64,000 nucleotides of DNA from a virus. The stretch spans positions 21,314 to 85,313 of IMG/VR virus record IMGVR_UViG_3300020582_000006, one strand, 5' to 3'. The notes under the pieces were generated by a model. It was not told the DNA's origin. It worked only from the letters and a program-made list of their open reading frames with translations, and made no database searches. This document shows positions 39,800 to 48,019 of this stretch, one piece after another; position 1 is the first letter of the stretch; every line of letters starts with the position of its first letter. Position numbers and translations under genes: made by a program.

Positions 39800-40104
39800 T
39801 TCGCCGCTCCTGTCGGAGCGAGATCGGCGAACATGCCTTCGTCGTTGCAGGGGCACGAAAGCAACTGGCGGCAGCACCGCGGGCATTCCTCGACATCGCA
39901 GCCGGGATGGTGGAATTGCCCGACTGACACCCCGCAGTCATGGCAGCGGCGCCCCGGGTCGGGCGGCGGATAGCGTGTTTCCTTGCCATAGCGAATGCGG
40001 TCGTGAACCGTCGCTTTCTTTCCGTCCGGCGTGAACTGGATGCGATCAGCGGTGCATCCGTCAGCGGTCGTCATTTCCTGTTTGCAGTTTTCGCAGATAG
40101 CCAT
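39796..40104 (-). CDS. Cysteine-rich zinc protein, 102 aa
   Basis: CENC at the start, then CHDCGVSVGQFHHPGCDVEE and CPRCCRQLLSCPC: at least ten cysteines and several histidines, forming two zinc sites. The H-x-P-G-C-x-x-E-x-C-P-x-C pattern is common in phage zinc proteins (also at 53443-53751, HLAGCPVERR). Function unknown. Confidence 0.6.
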   Translation of the reverse strand: MAICENCKQEMTTADGCTADRIQFTPDGKKATVHDRIRYGKETRYPPPDPGRRCHDCGVSVGQFHHPGCDVEECPRCCRQLLSCPCNDEGMFADLAPTGAAK

Positions 40105-40334
40105 TAGAGCGTGTCCCCTCTCTCGATCTCGAGCAGTTCCGTGCGGGCGATCAGTAACTCGCCGGTGCCCGGAGGCGGCGTGCCTTTCTCGCCGTGCGCC
40201 CGCCAGAGCAGATTGGCGATCTTGCGGAACTTGGCGCGATTGCGGGCTCCCGTCTTTCCGTTCTCAGACGCCTGGAGTGCAATGCCCAATGCCTGCCTCA
40301 GCAGGTCTTTGTCTACTGCGGTGAAGGATGCCAT
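40104..40334 (-). CDS. Hypothetical protein, 76 aa
   Basis: Starts at ATG 40334. Helical first half (VDKDLLRQALGIALQASENG) and an Arg-rich turn. No family recognised. Confidence 0.5.
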   Translation of the reverse strand: MASFTAVDKDLLRQALGIALQASENGKTGARNRAKFRKIANLLWRAHGEKGTPPPGTGELLIARTELLEIERGDTL

Positions 40335-40335
40335 T

Positions 40336-40551
40336 TCAGCAGCACCCCTTGCACTCTTCGGTGGCCGCCGGCGCGGGCGCACAGAAGCTGGCAAGCGCAC
40401 GCTTCACCACTTCCGCGGGCTCGATCTTCAGATCGAAGCCGGTATTGAAGATGCGCTGCGCCTCGCTGCCGGTCAGTTGGACCTCGATGATCGGGTCCCT
40501 GAGCTTGCTCATCGTCAGGTTCACTGAACGTGTTTTCGCTTTGGTTGCCAT
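40336..40551 (-). CDS. Hypothetical protein, 71 aa
   Basis: Preceded by AAAGGACAAAACACAAC, a clear copy of the common leader. Beta-strand start (VNLTMSKLRDPIIEVQLTGS), a helix, and a C-terminal cysteine tail (ATEECKGCC) that may bind metal. Function unknown. Confidence 0.5.
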   Translation of the reverse strand: MATKAKTRSVNLTMSKLRDPIIEVQLTGSEAQRIFNTGFDLKIEPAEVVKRALASFCAPAPAATEECKGCC

Positions 40552-40572
40552 GTTGTGTTTTGTCCTTTCGTC

Positions 40573-41544
40573 TTACTTCGCAAACAGCAGGCCCTGGCCG
40601 CGCTTCGTATAGAGCGGTTCGGGTTCCTGGGTAGTGTAAACCGGTTCGGTGCCGGCCACGAGTGAATTCCCCTCGTCGACGGAACCGGTTACGATTCGCT
40701 CGCCGGTGATCTCAGCCGGGAACGGAAATGTCAGCCATGGCGCATAGAGCACGCCGTTGATCTTCGTCATAAGAACGCAGAGACGGTCGATGTCCATGCC
40801 ATAGAGACAGAGCGAGTAGTTGCTCGCGTGGAGTAACATGCGTCCGGATCCGACGCACGGATCGCAGATGGTAGCGGTGCGCGGATCGCGCCCGTCGGGA
40901 AGGCCGCCCTCCATCAGATCGTGGCATTGCATTCGGGCCATCATCTCTACGACATTGTGGGGCGTGGGATAAAACCCGGTGTAGTTATATTTTCCCTTGC
41001 CCTCGGCATAGAGCGTGCCCAGGTAGTCGTAAGGCTGGAGTAACAGCGGGCCCAGATTGAAATGGCGGTAGAGCGCCTCGTTGGTCTTGTCCGCGAGGCG
41101 CGGCTCATCGATACCGTGGAGACCCATCGCCCAGGCCAGCCATTCGATCAGCGCCGGGAATGCGGACCACGAACCGGTGTCGTGGAACATGATGTCGAGC
41201 GCCTTTTCGATCATCTTCATGCCTTCGCCGATGCGCGGATTGCCTTCGCCAAACTGCATCTGCGGGATCGGCTCGTCGAGCAGCTTGCCACCCATCCACG
41301 TTCTCAGGTAGTAATCCCACCGGTTCACCACTTGCGGATGATAGTGGCACTGCTGAACCATGGGAAGCATCCACGCGCGGTACTTCCATGGCGCGATGGG
41401 ATCTTTGCCTAACAGCGGCGGACGACCGTTCTGCAGAATGAAACAGTTTACGTCGAGCACCGCGGACTCGGCCGGCTCCGGTTCGGGAACCGGTTCGGGA
41501 ATGACCTTCGCCTTCGTCGGCTTTACTCTCTTGAGGACGGGCAT
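40573..41544 (-). CDS. Degenerate N6-adenine methyltransferase-like protein
   Basis: 323 residues. The C-terminal half has the HsdM-like features YNYTGFYPTPHNVVEMMARM, then ICDPCVGSGRMLLHASNYSL (SAM-binding motif I) and YGMDIDRLCVLMTKINGVLY. The catalytic NPPY/DPPY motif expected soon after is not seen; LYAPWLTFPF is in its place. The N-terminal part is helical and Trp-rich. It may bind SAM without methylating, or use a different motif. Known as N-6 DNA methylase-like in phages. Confidence 0.75.
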   Translation of the reverse strand: MPVLKRVKPTKAKVIPEPVPEPEPAESAVLDVNCFILQNGRPPLLGKDPIAPWKYRAWMLPMVQQCHYHPQVVNRWDYYLRTWMGGKLLDEPIPQMQFGEGNPRIGEGMKMIEKALDIMFHDTGSWSAFPALIEWLAWAMGLHGIDEPRLADKTNEALYRHFNLGPLLLQPYDYLGTLYAEGKGKYNYTGFYPTPHNVVEMMARMQCHDLMEGGLPDGRDPRTATICDPCVGSGRMLLHASNYSLCLYGMDIDRLCVLMTKINGVLYAPWLTFPFPAEITGERIVTGSVDEGNSLVAGTEPVYTTQEPEPLYTKRGQGLLFAK

Positions 41545-41735
41545 GGCACCTTTCCTTTCAGGGCTTCGTCGTACAGCTCCGAGAGCTGCTCGACGGTATC
41601 CGCGCCCGGCATCTCATCGTCCGTGCCCAGTTGGGGAAACACTCGTTTTAAAGTGCGCGCCAGTCTGCGATTGAAGCCTTCCTGGTCGGCCAGCGAGATC
41701 GCCTGCAGGATGTCTTTGTTTTGTCTTGTTCCCAA
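41523..41735 (-). CDS. Hypothetical protein, 70 aa
   Basis: Helical protein (KDILQAISLADQEGFNRRLA, then TVEQLSELYDEALKG). Overlaps the methyltransferase-like gene by 22 bases. No family recognised. Confidence 0.5.
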   Translation of the reverse strand: MGTRQNKDILQAISLADQEGFNRRLARTLKRVFPQLGTDDEMPGADTVEQLSELYDEALKGKVPCPSSRE

Positions 41736-41753
41736 TTTTTCCAGCTCCTTTTT

Positions 41754-42095
41754 TTAGTAACCCTGACGGATCAGCCGCGCTTCGCTCGCGGTCCGATCGT
41801 AGGCTGATTGCAACAGCTCCGGCGGATCGGTCGGCATATCGTCCGGCCACCGGATCCAGTCGAAGGCTTCGGAATGAAACAGCATGTATTCATAGGCGAC
41901 CTCGACCGTCGGCGCTCCTCCTTCGAAGATGTCTTCGGCGGCATAGCGCAGCTGACGCCCCAGCCTCGCCCAGTCGGGCGGCTCAGGCGCCGGGTCCCTG
42001 ACTAACGCGCCCTTCGCCAGTTCGATCATGGCCTCGCGAGTCATGTCTCCGGTGGCGATGGCCTGGACGGCCTCGCGCAATTTTCGTTCTGTCAT
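41754..42095 (-). CDS. Hypothetical protein, 113 aa
   Basis: Helical, acidic protein (AMIELAKGALVRDP, then WARLGRQLRYAAEDIFEGG). Upstream GAAAGGAATCCC is a plausible ribosome-binding site. No family recognised. Confidence 0.5.
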   Translation of the reverse strand: MTERKLREAVQAIATGDMTREAMIELAKGALVRDPAPEPPDWARLGRQLRYAAEDIFEGGAPTVEVAYEYMLFHSEAFDWIRWPDDMPTDPPELLQSAYDRTASEARLIRQGY

Positions 42096-42113
42096 TTTTG
42101 GGATTCCTTTCTT

Positions 42114-42650
42114 CTATGAAGCGGGGACCACGGCTCCGCAGCTGGTGCATTGCAGCATACGCTTGCGCTGCGCCAGCGTACCGCCGAGCAGTAAGAAGAC
42201 CAGTGCTCCGACCGCGACCAGGGGCGCAAGCACCAGAGCAAAAGGGGCGAGGAACAGCAGGAAGATCGCGGCGGGGATCATGACCAGAAGCCCGAGGCAT
42301 CCGCCGGATCCGCCGAGTTTAAAGCGACTCTTGCTGACCAGTCTGCCGCGATGACAAATCTGACAGACCGGTCTGGAAGACGGTCCTCGAGGTATCGGCC
42401 GACCGTTGATGAGCGGCACATTGATGCCGCCGCACGTGGGGCAATAGTTGAAGCCGGTGGAGCATGTTCCGCAGTTCGTGCACTGATTCTGGTGCTGGAA
42501 CTGATCGGCCGGGCGCGGCGCGGTTACCTCCGCGGTTACTTCCGGCAGCGGCGGCGTCAAATCAAACCGGGTCGTGCATTTCGGACATGACTGACCTGAG
42601 CGCCACTCAATCCAGTGGTGTTTGCAGCGAGTACATCTTACAAGTTTCAT
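42114..42650 (-). CDS. Membrane protein with three zinc ribbons
   Basis: 178 residues. Zinc-type cysteines: CTRC / CPKC (6-26), CTNCGTC / CPTCGG (~57-75) and CQICHRG (~96), then a hydrophobic hairpin at ~115-155 (LGLLVMIPAAIFLLFLAPFA, LVLAPLVAVGALVFLLLG) and a final CTSCG. Domain order ribbon-ribbon-membrane-ribbon suggests a cytoplasmic zinc protein tethered by two helices. Role unknown. Confidence 0.6.
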   Translation of the reverse strand: MKLVRCTRCKHHWIEWRSGQSCPKCTTRFDLTPPLPEVTAEVTAPRPADQFQHQNQCTNCGTCSTGFNYCPTCGGINVPLINGRPIPRGPSSRPVCQICHRGRLVSKSRFKLGGSGGCLGLLVMIPAAIFLLFLAPFALVLAPLVAVGALVFLLLGGTLAQRKRMLQCTSCGAVVPAS

Positions 42651-42683
42651 GGTGTTGTTTCCTTTGTGTGTTGTGTTGTGGAA

Positions 42684-42706
42684 GGGGACCGGCTTGACCG
42701 GTCCCC
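42684..42706 (-). terminator. Intercistronic hairpin
   Basis: GGGGACCGG / CCGGTCCCC, 9-bp stem with a 5-base loop, between the Ycf35-like gene and the membrane zinc gene. It is followed by TTCC only, so partial termination or RNA stabilisation is more likely than full termination. Confidence 0.5.
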
Positions 42707-42713
42707 GGTCTGA

Positions 42714-43331
42714 CTACTGCTGGCGGATGTGCGCTTCCTCGATGAAGTACTCCTCCGTGTTGACGCGATCGTAGGCGGTGCCGATCGCGTTCTCGATGGC
42801 GGCTGAGACGTCGCACCCGGTGCCGACGAAGCCGCTCGTTTCTACGCTCCCGTTGGCCTTCACGGTCATGGTGCCGCCCGCCGGGTAATAGATGAGAAGG
42901 TCGCCGTTCGCCTGGAGCTCGTTCATCCACCCCAGTTCATTGGCCTTGAGCCGCCCGACCTCGACGGCGTAGTGGCCTTCGAGAGTTTTGATATCCTCGA
43001 CCTTGCCCCATCGCCCGTTGTAGTCGTCGAACGCGAGATTGTTATCCGCGAGCAGGCAGAGCGGATACTGCCAGTTCGGTAAGCGGAAGCCGAAGCCGTT
43101 CTGCATACCTCCGATGTAGAACTGGCCTTCGCCCAGGACCTCGCCTTTCATATTGAGAATCGCTCCGGTGAGCGCCTCGCGGTTGCGCAGTTCGACGGTT
43201 ACCTTCACCGTGTGGGACACGACTCGGGTCGGGCCCAGTGCGCGGAAGATGGGGCCGAAGCCACACTCCTTACCGGGAGTGCAGGTTCGGCCGCAAGCAA
43301 ATGTGTGAGCGTTCAGAATGTTGAGAGTCAT
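42714..43331 (-). CDS. Ycf35-like (DUF1257) protein
   Basis: 205 residues. SHTVKVTVELRNREALTGAI near residue 38, then NGFGFRLPNWQYPLCLLADN, AFDDYNGRWGKVEDIKTLEG and LLIYYPAGGTMTVKANG match by eye the DUF1257/Ycf35 family conserved in plastids, cyanobacteria and many phages. Function unknown. It lies in one operon with a Ycf46-like AAA+ ATPase, a pairing that recurs in phages and suggests the two act together. Confidence 0.65.
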   Translation of the reverse strand: MTLNILNAHTFACGRTCTPGKECGFGPIFRALGPTRVVSHTVKVTVELRNREALTGAILNMKGEVLGEGQFYIGGMQNGFGFRLPNWQYPLCLLADNNLAFDDYNGRWGKVEDIKTLEGHYAVEVGRLKANELGWMNELQANGDLLIYYPAGGTMTVKANGSVETSGFVGTGCDVSAAIENAIGTAYDRVNTEEYFIEEAHIRQQ

Positions 43332-43381
43332 GGTGTTTTGTGGTTTCCTTTTCCTTTGTCTGTCGATAGTCTGGCTGATGC

Positions 43382-44266
43382 TTACGCGGCTTTAGGCACC
43401 GCTACCTTGATCCGCCGCGCACCGCGGATCGAAGTGAGGATCTGATCGGCTGACTGGGCCATGAGCGCCCGGGTATGCTTATCGGCTTTGATGGCCTCGA
43501 CCGAATAAGCCGCCAGCTTTTTGAGAGTGTCCTGACGGAGTTTCTCGAACCGGCTGTCGCCGGTGATATTGAGCCGCGCCAGCAGATCGCACTGTTCCTG
43601 CAGATTGTCGATGAGCACGTCGCGGATGATCGCCCCGGGTGCGAGACGTTCCGACATATGCCGGACGACATCGTAGAGCCGCTGCCATGTGTCGTCCATC
43701 GCCACTTTGGTCGCGGCCTGCACCCGCGAGTGTTCCTGGCTCCTGAGAACTGCGAGCACTTCATTGGAAAGCCCGACGCGGAAGTCGCCCGCCGGCACGC
43801 TGGTGATGACGAACGAGATCTGGAACTTGTTGCCGATGTCGGCGACCGAAGGGTAGTCTTCCTCGTTGTACATGGTGTTGAGGAACTTGCGGGCGTTCTC
43901 CTTGAGCGTGGGATACTCGCTCAGGAAAGCCCTCTTCAATCGGGGAATCTCGCGATCCGCCTCTTTCTGCAGTTCCTGATATTTCTCGTGATTGGCGATG
44001 GGCAGGAGCCGGGTCCACTCCTCGCCCCAGGGAAGCGTCAGTTCATAGTGGCGCGTCCGGACCGATGCGATGAAGCTGGTCAGCTCCTTATAGGACGGGC
44101 GTTCGGCAGGCAGCAGGCTCTTGTTGAACCGGCCCGCCTCTTCGCCGGTGCCGTGCTGTTCGATGACCTCTTTCGTCACCTTTTTGTCGTACTTGCGGGC
44201 GGACCAGCTGTTCAGCCTCAGCGATACCAGCAGGGCGCGGGAACTGATGTCTACGTTATTGCTCAT
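43382..44266 (-). CDS. Phage protein between Ycf35- and Ycf46-like genes (DUF3150-like)
   Basis: 294 residues. LVSLRLNSWSARKYDKKVTK near the start, then RHYELTLPWGEEWTRLLPIA and FLNTMYNEEDYPSVADIGNK, IIRDVLIDNLQEQCDLLARL form a layout I associate with DUF3150-like phage proteins found beside AAA+ ATPases. Largely helical. The C-terminal peptide DQILTSIRGARRIKVAVP recurs in two other window proteins. Probably an ATPase partner; this is inferred. Confidence 0.6.
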   Translation of the reverse strand: MSNNVDISSRALLVSLRLNSWSARKYDKKVTKEVIEQHGTGEEAGRFNKSLLPAERPSYKELTSFIASVRTRHYELTLPWGEEWTRLLPIANHEKYQELQKEADREIPRLKRAFLSEYPTLKENARKFLNTMYNEEDYPSVADIGNKFQISFVITSVPAGDFRVGLSNEVLAVLRSQEHSRVQAATKVAMDDTWQRLYDVVRHMSERLAPGAIIRDVLIDNLQEQCDLLARLNITGDSRFEKLRQDTLKKLAAYSVEAIKADKHTRALMAQSADQILTSIRGARRIKVAVPKAA

Positions 44267-44285
44267 GGTGTATTGTTTCCTTTCC

Positions 44286-44320
44286 GTTTGTATGTCTGTT
44301 GTCTTTCGGTTGTATATCGG
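44286..44320. promoter_or_regulatory. Operator-like TTGTAT motifs
   Basis: GTTTGTATG (44286-44294) and GTTGTATATCGG (44309-44320) lie between the Ycf46-like gene and the next leftward gene. They match the recurring GTATATCG/TTGTA elements, pointing to a regulated internal promoter. Confidence 0.35.
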
Positions 44321-44323
44321 TCC

Positions 44324-45862
44324 TTAGTTGAGTTTCGGGTTGATGACCGACTTGATGGGAGTCGGGGACTGGGCCTTCACCTTGCGCCCCGTTGGTACTT
44401 CTACGGGACCGTCCGGCGTGTTGGCCGCGCGAAGTTCCTCGCGACCGTACTTGCGCAGCGCGTCGATTTCATCGGCGCGGGTGCGGGCGATGGGCCGGAT
44501 GTTCTTTGCCGAGTCGCGCAGCGATTGCGCCGTGATCTGCTTGCGGGTCTGACGCGCCGCAGAGAGCACGCAATTCTCGATCTCCGCGCCGGTCCAGGTG
44601 TCGCTGAGGTCGGCTACCAGCTGGCACAGTTCGGGAGTCGCCGCCTCCCATCGCCGCAGGTGAACCTCGGCGATCTCGCGGCGCTCGATCTTCGAAGGCA
44701 GATCGACAAAGAACATCTGATCGAAGCGGCCCGCCCGGGTCAATTCGGCAGGCAGCTTGAACGGATCGTTCACCGTCGCCAGCGAGAAAATCTCCGACGT
44801 GTGATCCTGCAGCCAGGTGGCGAGCTGGCCCACCATGCCGATGGTCACGCCGGAGTCGGTCTGACCGCTCGACTTGTATCCCGCGACGCCTTTCTCGAAC
44901 TCGTCGAAGTAGAGAATGCAGGGCGCGATCGCTTCGGCCAGCGCCAGCGTCTCTTTCATCTGGCGTTCCGACTGACCCACGGTGCCGCCCTTCAGTTCGC
45001 CGATATTGCAGCGGACGACAGGGATGCCAAGGATCGCGCCGATGATGCGGACCGACAGCGATTTGCCGGTGCCGGGGATGCCTACCAGAATGCCGCCGCG
45101 CGGTCTCAAGTCGGGATCGCGGAAGACCGGCAGCAGTTCGGTTCTGACGTACTCGCGCAAAAGCCCGAGCCCGCCCAGTTTGTCCGGATCCACCGGAGGC
45201 ATGACCGTGAGAAAGCCTGACGCCTTGATCATCTTCAGCTTTTCATCGGTCACCACGTTGACGCGGAACTGAGTGCCGTCGAAGGCCATGGCCATAGCGC
45301 CTTCGGCTTCGCCCAGGGTCAGCCCTCGCGCGGCGTCGAGGATCTGGTTCCTGACCTCGGTCGAAATCTGGCCGTCCCAATCGCTGGCTTCTACGGCGCC
45401 TCTCACCGTAATGTCGAGCGCGGCTGACAACTCCTCGCGAGTCGGGAGCGTATCGAAGATGACCGGGATATCGTGTGACAGTTCGGCGGGGAACTGCCAT
45501 TGCGGGGCGATCAGTACGATGAGCGTCCCGAGCGGCTTGGTCTTCACCAGAGTGTCGCGCAGCTCGCGATAGGCCGCTGCGTTTTTGATGACGTGCTGAT
45601 AATCGAGAACCACGAGCACCGGAGGCGCTGCCGCGTCGGCCTCGGTTTTCGCGAGCGTGGCGAAAGCACTGCTGTAGCCGCCCTGTAAATCAATCACCTT
45701 GTTGTTCTCGCGGACATTGGTCAGACCGCCTTTGGCGGCGATGCGCCAGATCTCGCGGCCGCGGAATTCAGCGACCAGATTCGAGATCGACCTGTCCTCG
45801 TCCGTCGTCGCGATGGCTACCGCCGGATAACCGGCATTGGCATATGAGCTGAGTGTTGACAT
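44324..45862 (-). CDS. Ycf46-like AAA+ ATPase
   Basis: 512 residues. An N-terminal degenerate ATPase domain (PPVLVVLDYQHVIKNAAAYR, TLIVLIAPQWQFPAELSHDI) precedes an intact AAA+ module: GGILVGIPGTGKSLSVR (Walker A ~268), CILYFDEFEKGVAG (Walker B ~313), SLATVNDPFKLPAELTRAGR with sensor and arginine finger, then the lid. This two-domain plan is that of Ycf46, a plastid/cyanobacterial and phage ATPase of unknown substrate. AAAGGACAATACAGAAC precedes the start. It forms a cluster with the Ycf35-like and DUF3150-like genes. Confidence 0.8.
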   Translation of the reverse strand: MSTLSSYANAGYPAVAIATTDEDRSISNLVAEFRGREIWRIAAKGGLTNVRENNKVIDLQGGYSSAFATLAKTEADAAAPPVLVVLDYQHVIKNAAAYRELRDTLVKTKPLGTLIVLIAPQWQFPAELSHDIPVIFDTLPTREELSAALDITVRGAVEASDWDGQISTEVRNQILDAARGLTLGEAEGAMAMAFDGTQFRVNVVTDEKLKMIKASGFLTVMPPVDPDKLGGLGLLREYVRTELLPVFRDPDLRPRGGILVGIPGTGKSLSVRIIGAILGIPVVRCNIGELKGGTVGQSERQMKETLALAEAIAPCILYFDEFEKGVAGYKSSGQTDSGVTIGMVGQLATWLQDHTSEIFSLATVNDPFKLPAELTRAGRFDQMFFVDLPSKIERREIAEVHLRRWEAATPELCQLVADLSDTWTGAEIENCVLSAARQTRKQITAQSLRDSAKNIRPIARTRADEIDALRKYGREELRAANTPDGPVEVPTGRKVKAQSPTPIKSVINPKLN

Positions 45863-45909
45863 GATTGTTCTGTATTGTCCTTTCCCTTTTTTGTGTTGGT
45901 CTGGTTCGG

Positions 45910-46299
45910 TTATTCCTGCACCCTTTGAGGGTCCGGGATATCGAGCGCCCGGTTCACCTGACGCAAAGCCATGGGATCGGTGCGCTCGAGGTGCTCGCGG
46001 ATCGCCGGAGTCAGTGCGATCACCTTGAGCGCCCTTTCCAGCTGTTCTGTTCTCTCAGGCTTGAGCTGACCGATTGTCAGCGCGGCGGCCAGGTTCCTGC
46101 ACCCCTGAACTTCATCGGTGGGGATTGCCGGGTTGGTTTCCAGCTGAACAAAGGTCAGCGCGAGAAGCCCGCTGACCAGTCCCATGCGGTCTGACTTGCC
46201 CGTCTCGAACAGAGACTCGATCTGCTCGTGCATGATCTCCTTGAATTCTGCCTTAGTTAACTTGCCGTCGTTGTTTGGGATTTCGATAACGTTGCTCAT
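45910..46299 (-). CDS. Hypothetical helical protein, 129 aa
   Basis: Starts at ATG 46299. Helical throughout (KLTKAEFKEIMHEQIESLFE, then AIREHLERTDPMALRQVNRA). Upstream of the Ycf46-like gene and so possibly a partner. No family recognised. Confidence 0.5.
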   Translation of the reverse strand: MSNVIEIPNNDGKLTKAEFKEIMHEQIESLFETGKSDRMGLVSGLLALTFVQLETNPAIPTDEVQGCRNLAAALTIGQLKPERTEQLERALKVIALTPAIREHLERTDPMALRQVNRALDIPDPQRVQE

Positions 46300-46607
46300 T
46301 GTGCTGTAGTCTCCTTCTGTCGGCGTGTCGCCCACGCCTTACGCGCCGCGTTCGAGCGGCGGATGTCAAGATTGTGCTGGCGGATGCGGGCCAGCGTTTC
46401 TACGCTGAGCCCGCGCCCGATGAAATCGACCGGCGCGGTCGAGGGCGGGTCAAAGGTATAGATGACCTGTTGAGTCGCGAGGTCGAACACCGGATAGTGC
46501 TGACCGTCGCTGGCCACCGGGAAGCGAACGCTCACCGGGTCGTCGAAGTTACACCGGACGAAGTCGGGGATCTGGACCCTTTCTCCGTTCAGTTCTGTCT
46601 CCCACAT
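46296..46607 (-). CDS. Hypothetical protein with AARKAW motif
   Basis: 103 residues. Beta-rich first half (VRFPVASDGQHYPVFDLATQ) and a helical end with SNAARKAWATRRQKE, a C-terminal motif also found in 48020-48463. Preceded by GGAGACAACACAACACAC. Function unknown. Confidence 0.5.
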   Translation of the reverse strand: MWETELNGERVQIPDFVRCNFDDPVSVRFPVASDGQHYPVFDLATQQVIYTFDPPSTAPVDFIGRGLSVETLARIRQHNLDIRRSNAARKAWATRRQKETTAQ

Positions 46608-46630
46608 GTGTTGTGTGTTGTGTTGTCTCC

Positions 46631-46975
46631 TTAGTCGTAGCGTTTGTCTTTCTCAACCTGGTCCCAGTCCATGAGCGGGTAGTCCGGTTCCTCCGGTTCT
46701 TCGTCCTCCTCCGGCCAGGTCGCCCAACACTGGGCGCAGGTGTCGCTGTGGCCGACCACTGTAGTGACCGGCTGACGGGCGCAGTGGAGATCGCGCGGCC
46801 CCGCCCCGCAACTGGGACAGGGCCCATCGCAAAGAGCGCAGGGACCGGTGACGCCGTGCTCGCACGGCTCATGGTATTTGGTCAGCATTTCTTCCTCGGC
46901 CAGTATCCTTTCTTCGATATGGTCTTGCAGAAGAAAGTCGGGCGGAAGGTCTGACAAGTTGGGGATAGCTTTCAT
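46631..46975 (-). CDS. Cysteine-rich zinc protein, 114 aa
   Basis: CEHGVTGPCALCDGPCPSCG and later HSDTCAQC give eight cysteines plus histidines, probably two zinc sites. C-terminus is highly acidic (PEEDEEPEEPDYPL). The C-E-H-G-V-x-x-x-C-x-x-C part is typical of small phage zinc proteins. Function unknown. Confidence 0.55.
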   Translation of the reverse strand: MKAIPNLSDLPPDFLLQDHIEERILAEEEMLTKYHEPCEHGVTGPCALCDGPCPSCGAGPRDLHCARQPVTTVVGHSDTCAQCWATWPEEDEEPEEPDYPLMDWDQVEKDKRYD

Positions 46976-47322
46976 TGTTTTGTCCTGTTCTGTCGTTTCA
47001 ATTTGAGATACTCCGTCTCCGGAGTGCGGCTGACAAAGCGCCCGCCGGCCCGTGGATGGTGCCGCGCATGGTGCGCCTTGTGACAGCTGGAATGAGCGAG
47101 AGTTTCATTGACCCTCGCCTTATCGTCGTGGTCACCGTTTTTGTGATGGATGGTGATGTCGAGCGCGGAGAACGGTTCGGCTCGACCGTCGCCGTCGCGG
47201 ATCGTTTTCTCCGCCGGGGAAAGCGGTCGCTTGCAGAAGTAGCAACGCTTTCCCCGGACAAAGAACCAAAGCAGTTCGCGCAGCTTGTTCAGCTCGCGCC
47301 GGGAAGACTTGCGCATCGCCAT
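46972..47322 (-). CDS. HNH endonuclease
   Basis: 116 residues from ATG 47322. The HNH core is clear: CYFCKRPLSPAEKTI, then DITIHHKNGDHDDKARVNET (with the H-H-x-N-x-x-H centre) and LAHSSCHKAHHARHH. C-terminus basic. Such small HNH proteins nick or cut DNA during packaging or replication in phages; its substrate is unknown. Confidence 0.85.
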   Translation of the reverse strand: MAMRKSSRRELNKLRELLWFFVRGKRCYFCKRPLSPAEKTIRDGDGRAEPFSALDITIHHKNGDHDDKARVNETLAHSSCHKAHHARHHPRAGGRFVSRTPETEYLKLKRQNRTKQ

Positions 47323-47327
47323 GGCTT

Positions 47328-47978
47328 CTACGCCGCCCTCTTCGCGGCCTCTTTCCATTGCGATTCGAGACCGTAGTGTTTGGCGCAGACCGGACCGTAA
47401 CCGGCTGCGGTCGAACGCTCGTCCTTCAGGGGCAGGTTGCAGAAGCAGCACTGGCCGGTAAGTCTGCCATGCTCGCGGGCAACCCTCGCGGGATCGGCTG
47501 CCAGTGCGGAAAGCAGGGTTTCGAGCGCCGCTAACATCGCTGGCGTAGTCGAGCGGGAAGGTTCCCATGCGCCGCTGGCATCGACTCGGCCGAACCATTG
47601 CCGGTTCGGGAACTGACCCTCGCCCGTTATATTGATCGACCCTGGCGTCTTCGACCGGTCACCGGCGACTGAGAGGATCACTTTCTGACCCTCGCAGACC
47701 AGAACGATCTTGGGGAATTTCAGGTGCGCCTTAGCCTGATTGAAGAGTTCGACGACGCCGGTGAACGCTCCCACGTTCACCTGACGGGCTGGCGGTTTGG
47801 CGGTCGGGTTCTCGACCCGCGCGATCAGGACCGCAACCCACGGCTCCTGCTTCGGGCTGAGGCGGTTGTGCTTCGCGTAAGAAGCGAGCAGGTCGGAGGC
47901 GAAGTTGCTGTCCCTCTGGCTCAGCCTGCCTTTGATCGATCGAAGTGTGCTGATTTGTTCGGCTAACGTTGTGCTCAT
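47328..47978 (-). CDS. Protein with DUF6011-like zinc motif
   Basis: 216 residues from ATG 47978. N-terminal helices (LRSIKGRLSQRDSNFASDLL), a beta-rich middle (KIVLVCEGQKVILSVAGDRS), and a C-terminal GQCCFCNLPLKDERSTAAGY then GPVCAKHYGL. This C-x-x-C...S-x-x-x-G-Y-G-P-x-C pattern matches the DUF6011-type zinc motif found in phage proteins. Function unknown. Confidence 0.6.
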   Translation of the reverse strand: MSTTLAEQISTLRSIKGRLSQRDSNFASDLLASYAKHNRLSPKQEPWVAVLIARVENPTAKPPARQVNVGAFTGVVELFNQAKAHLKFPKIVLVCEGQKVILSVAGDRSKTPGSINITGEGQFPNRQWFGRVDASGAWEPSRSTTPAMLAALETLLSALAADPARVAREHGRLTGQCCFCNLPLKDERSTAAGYGPVCAKHYGLESQWKEAAKRAA

Positions 47979-48019
47979 TGTTTTGTCCTGTCCTGTTTTC
48001 GGCTGCATTCTACGGCCAT

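Noticed and set aside
43475-45220. 581-residue open frame on the + strand
   Set aside because: It is the antisense shadow of the Ycf46-like and DUF3150-like genes; composition is Arg/Asp/Gly-rich with no recognisable domain.
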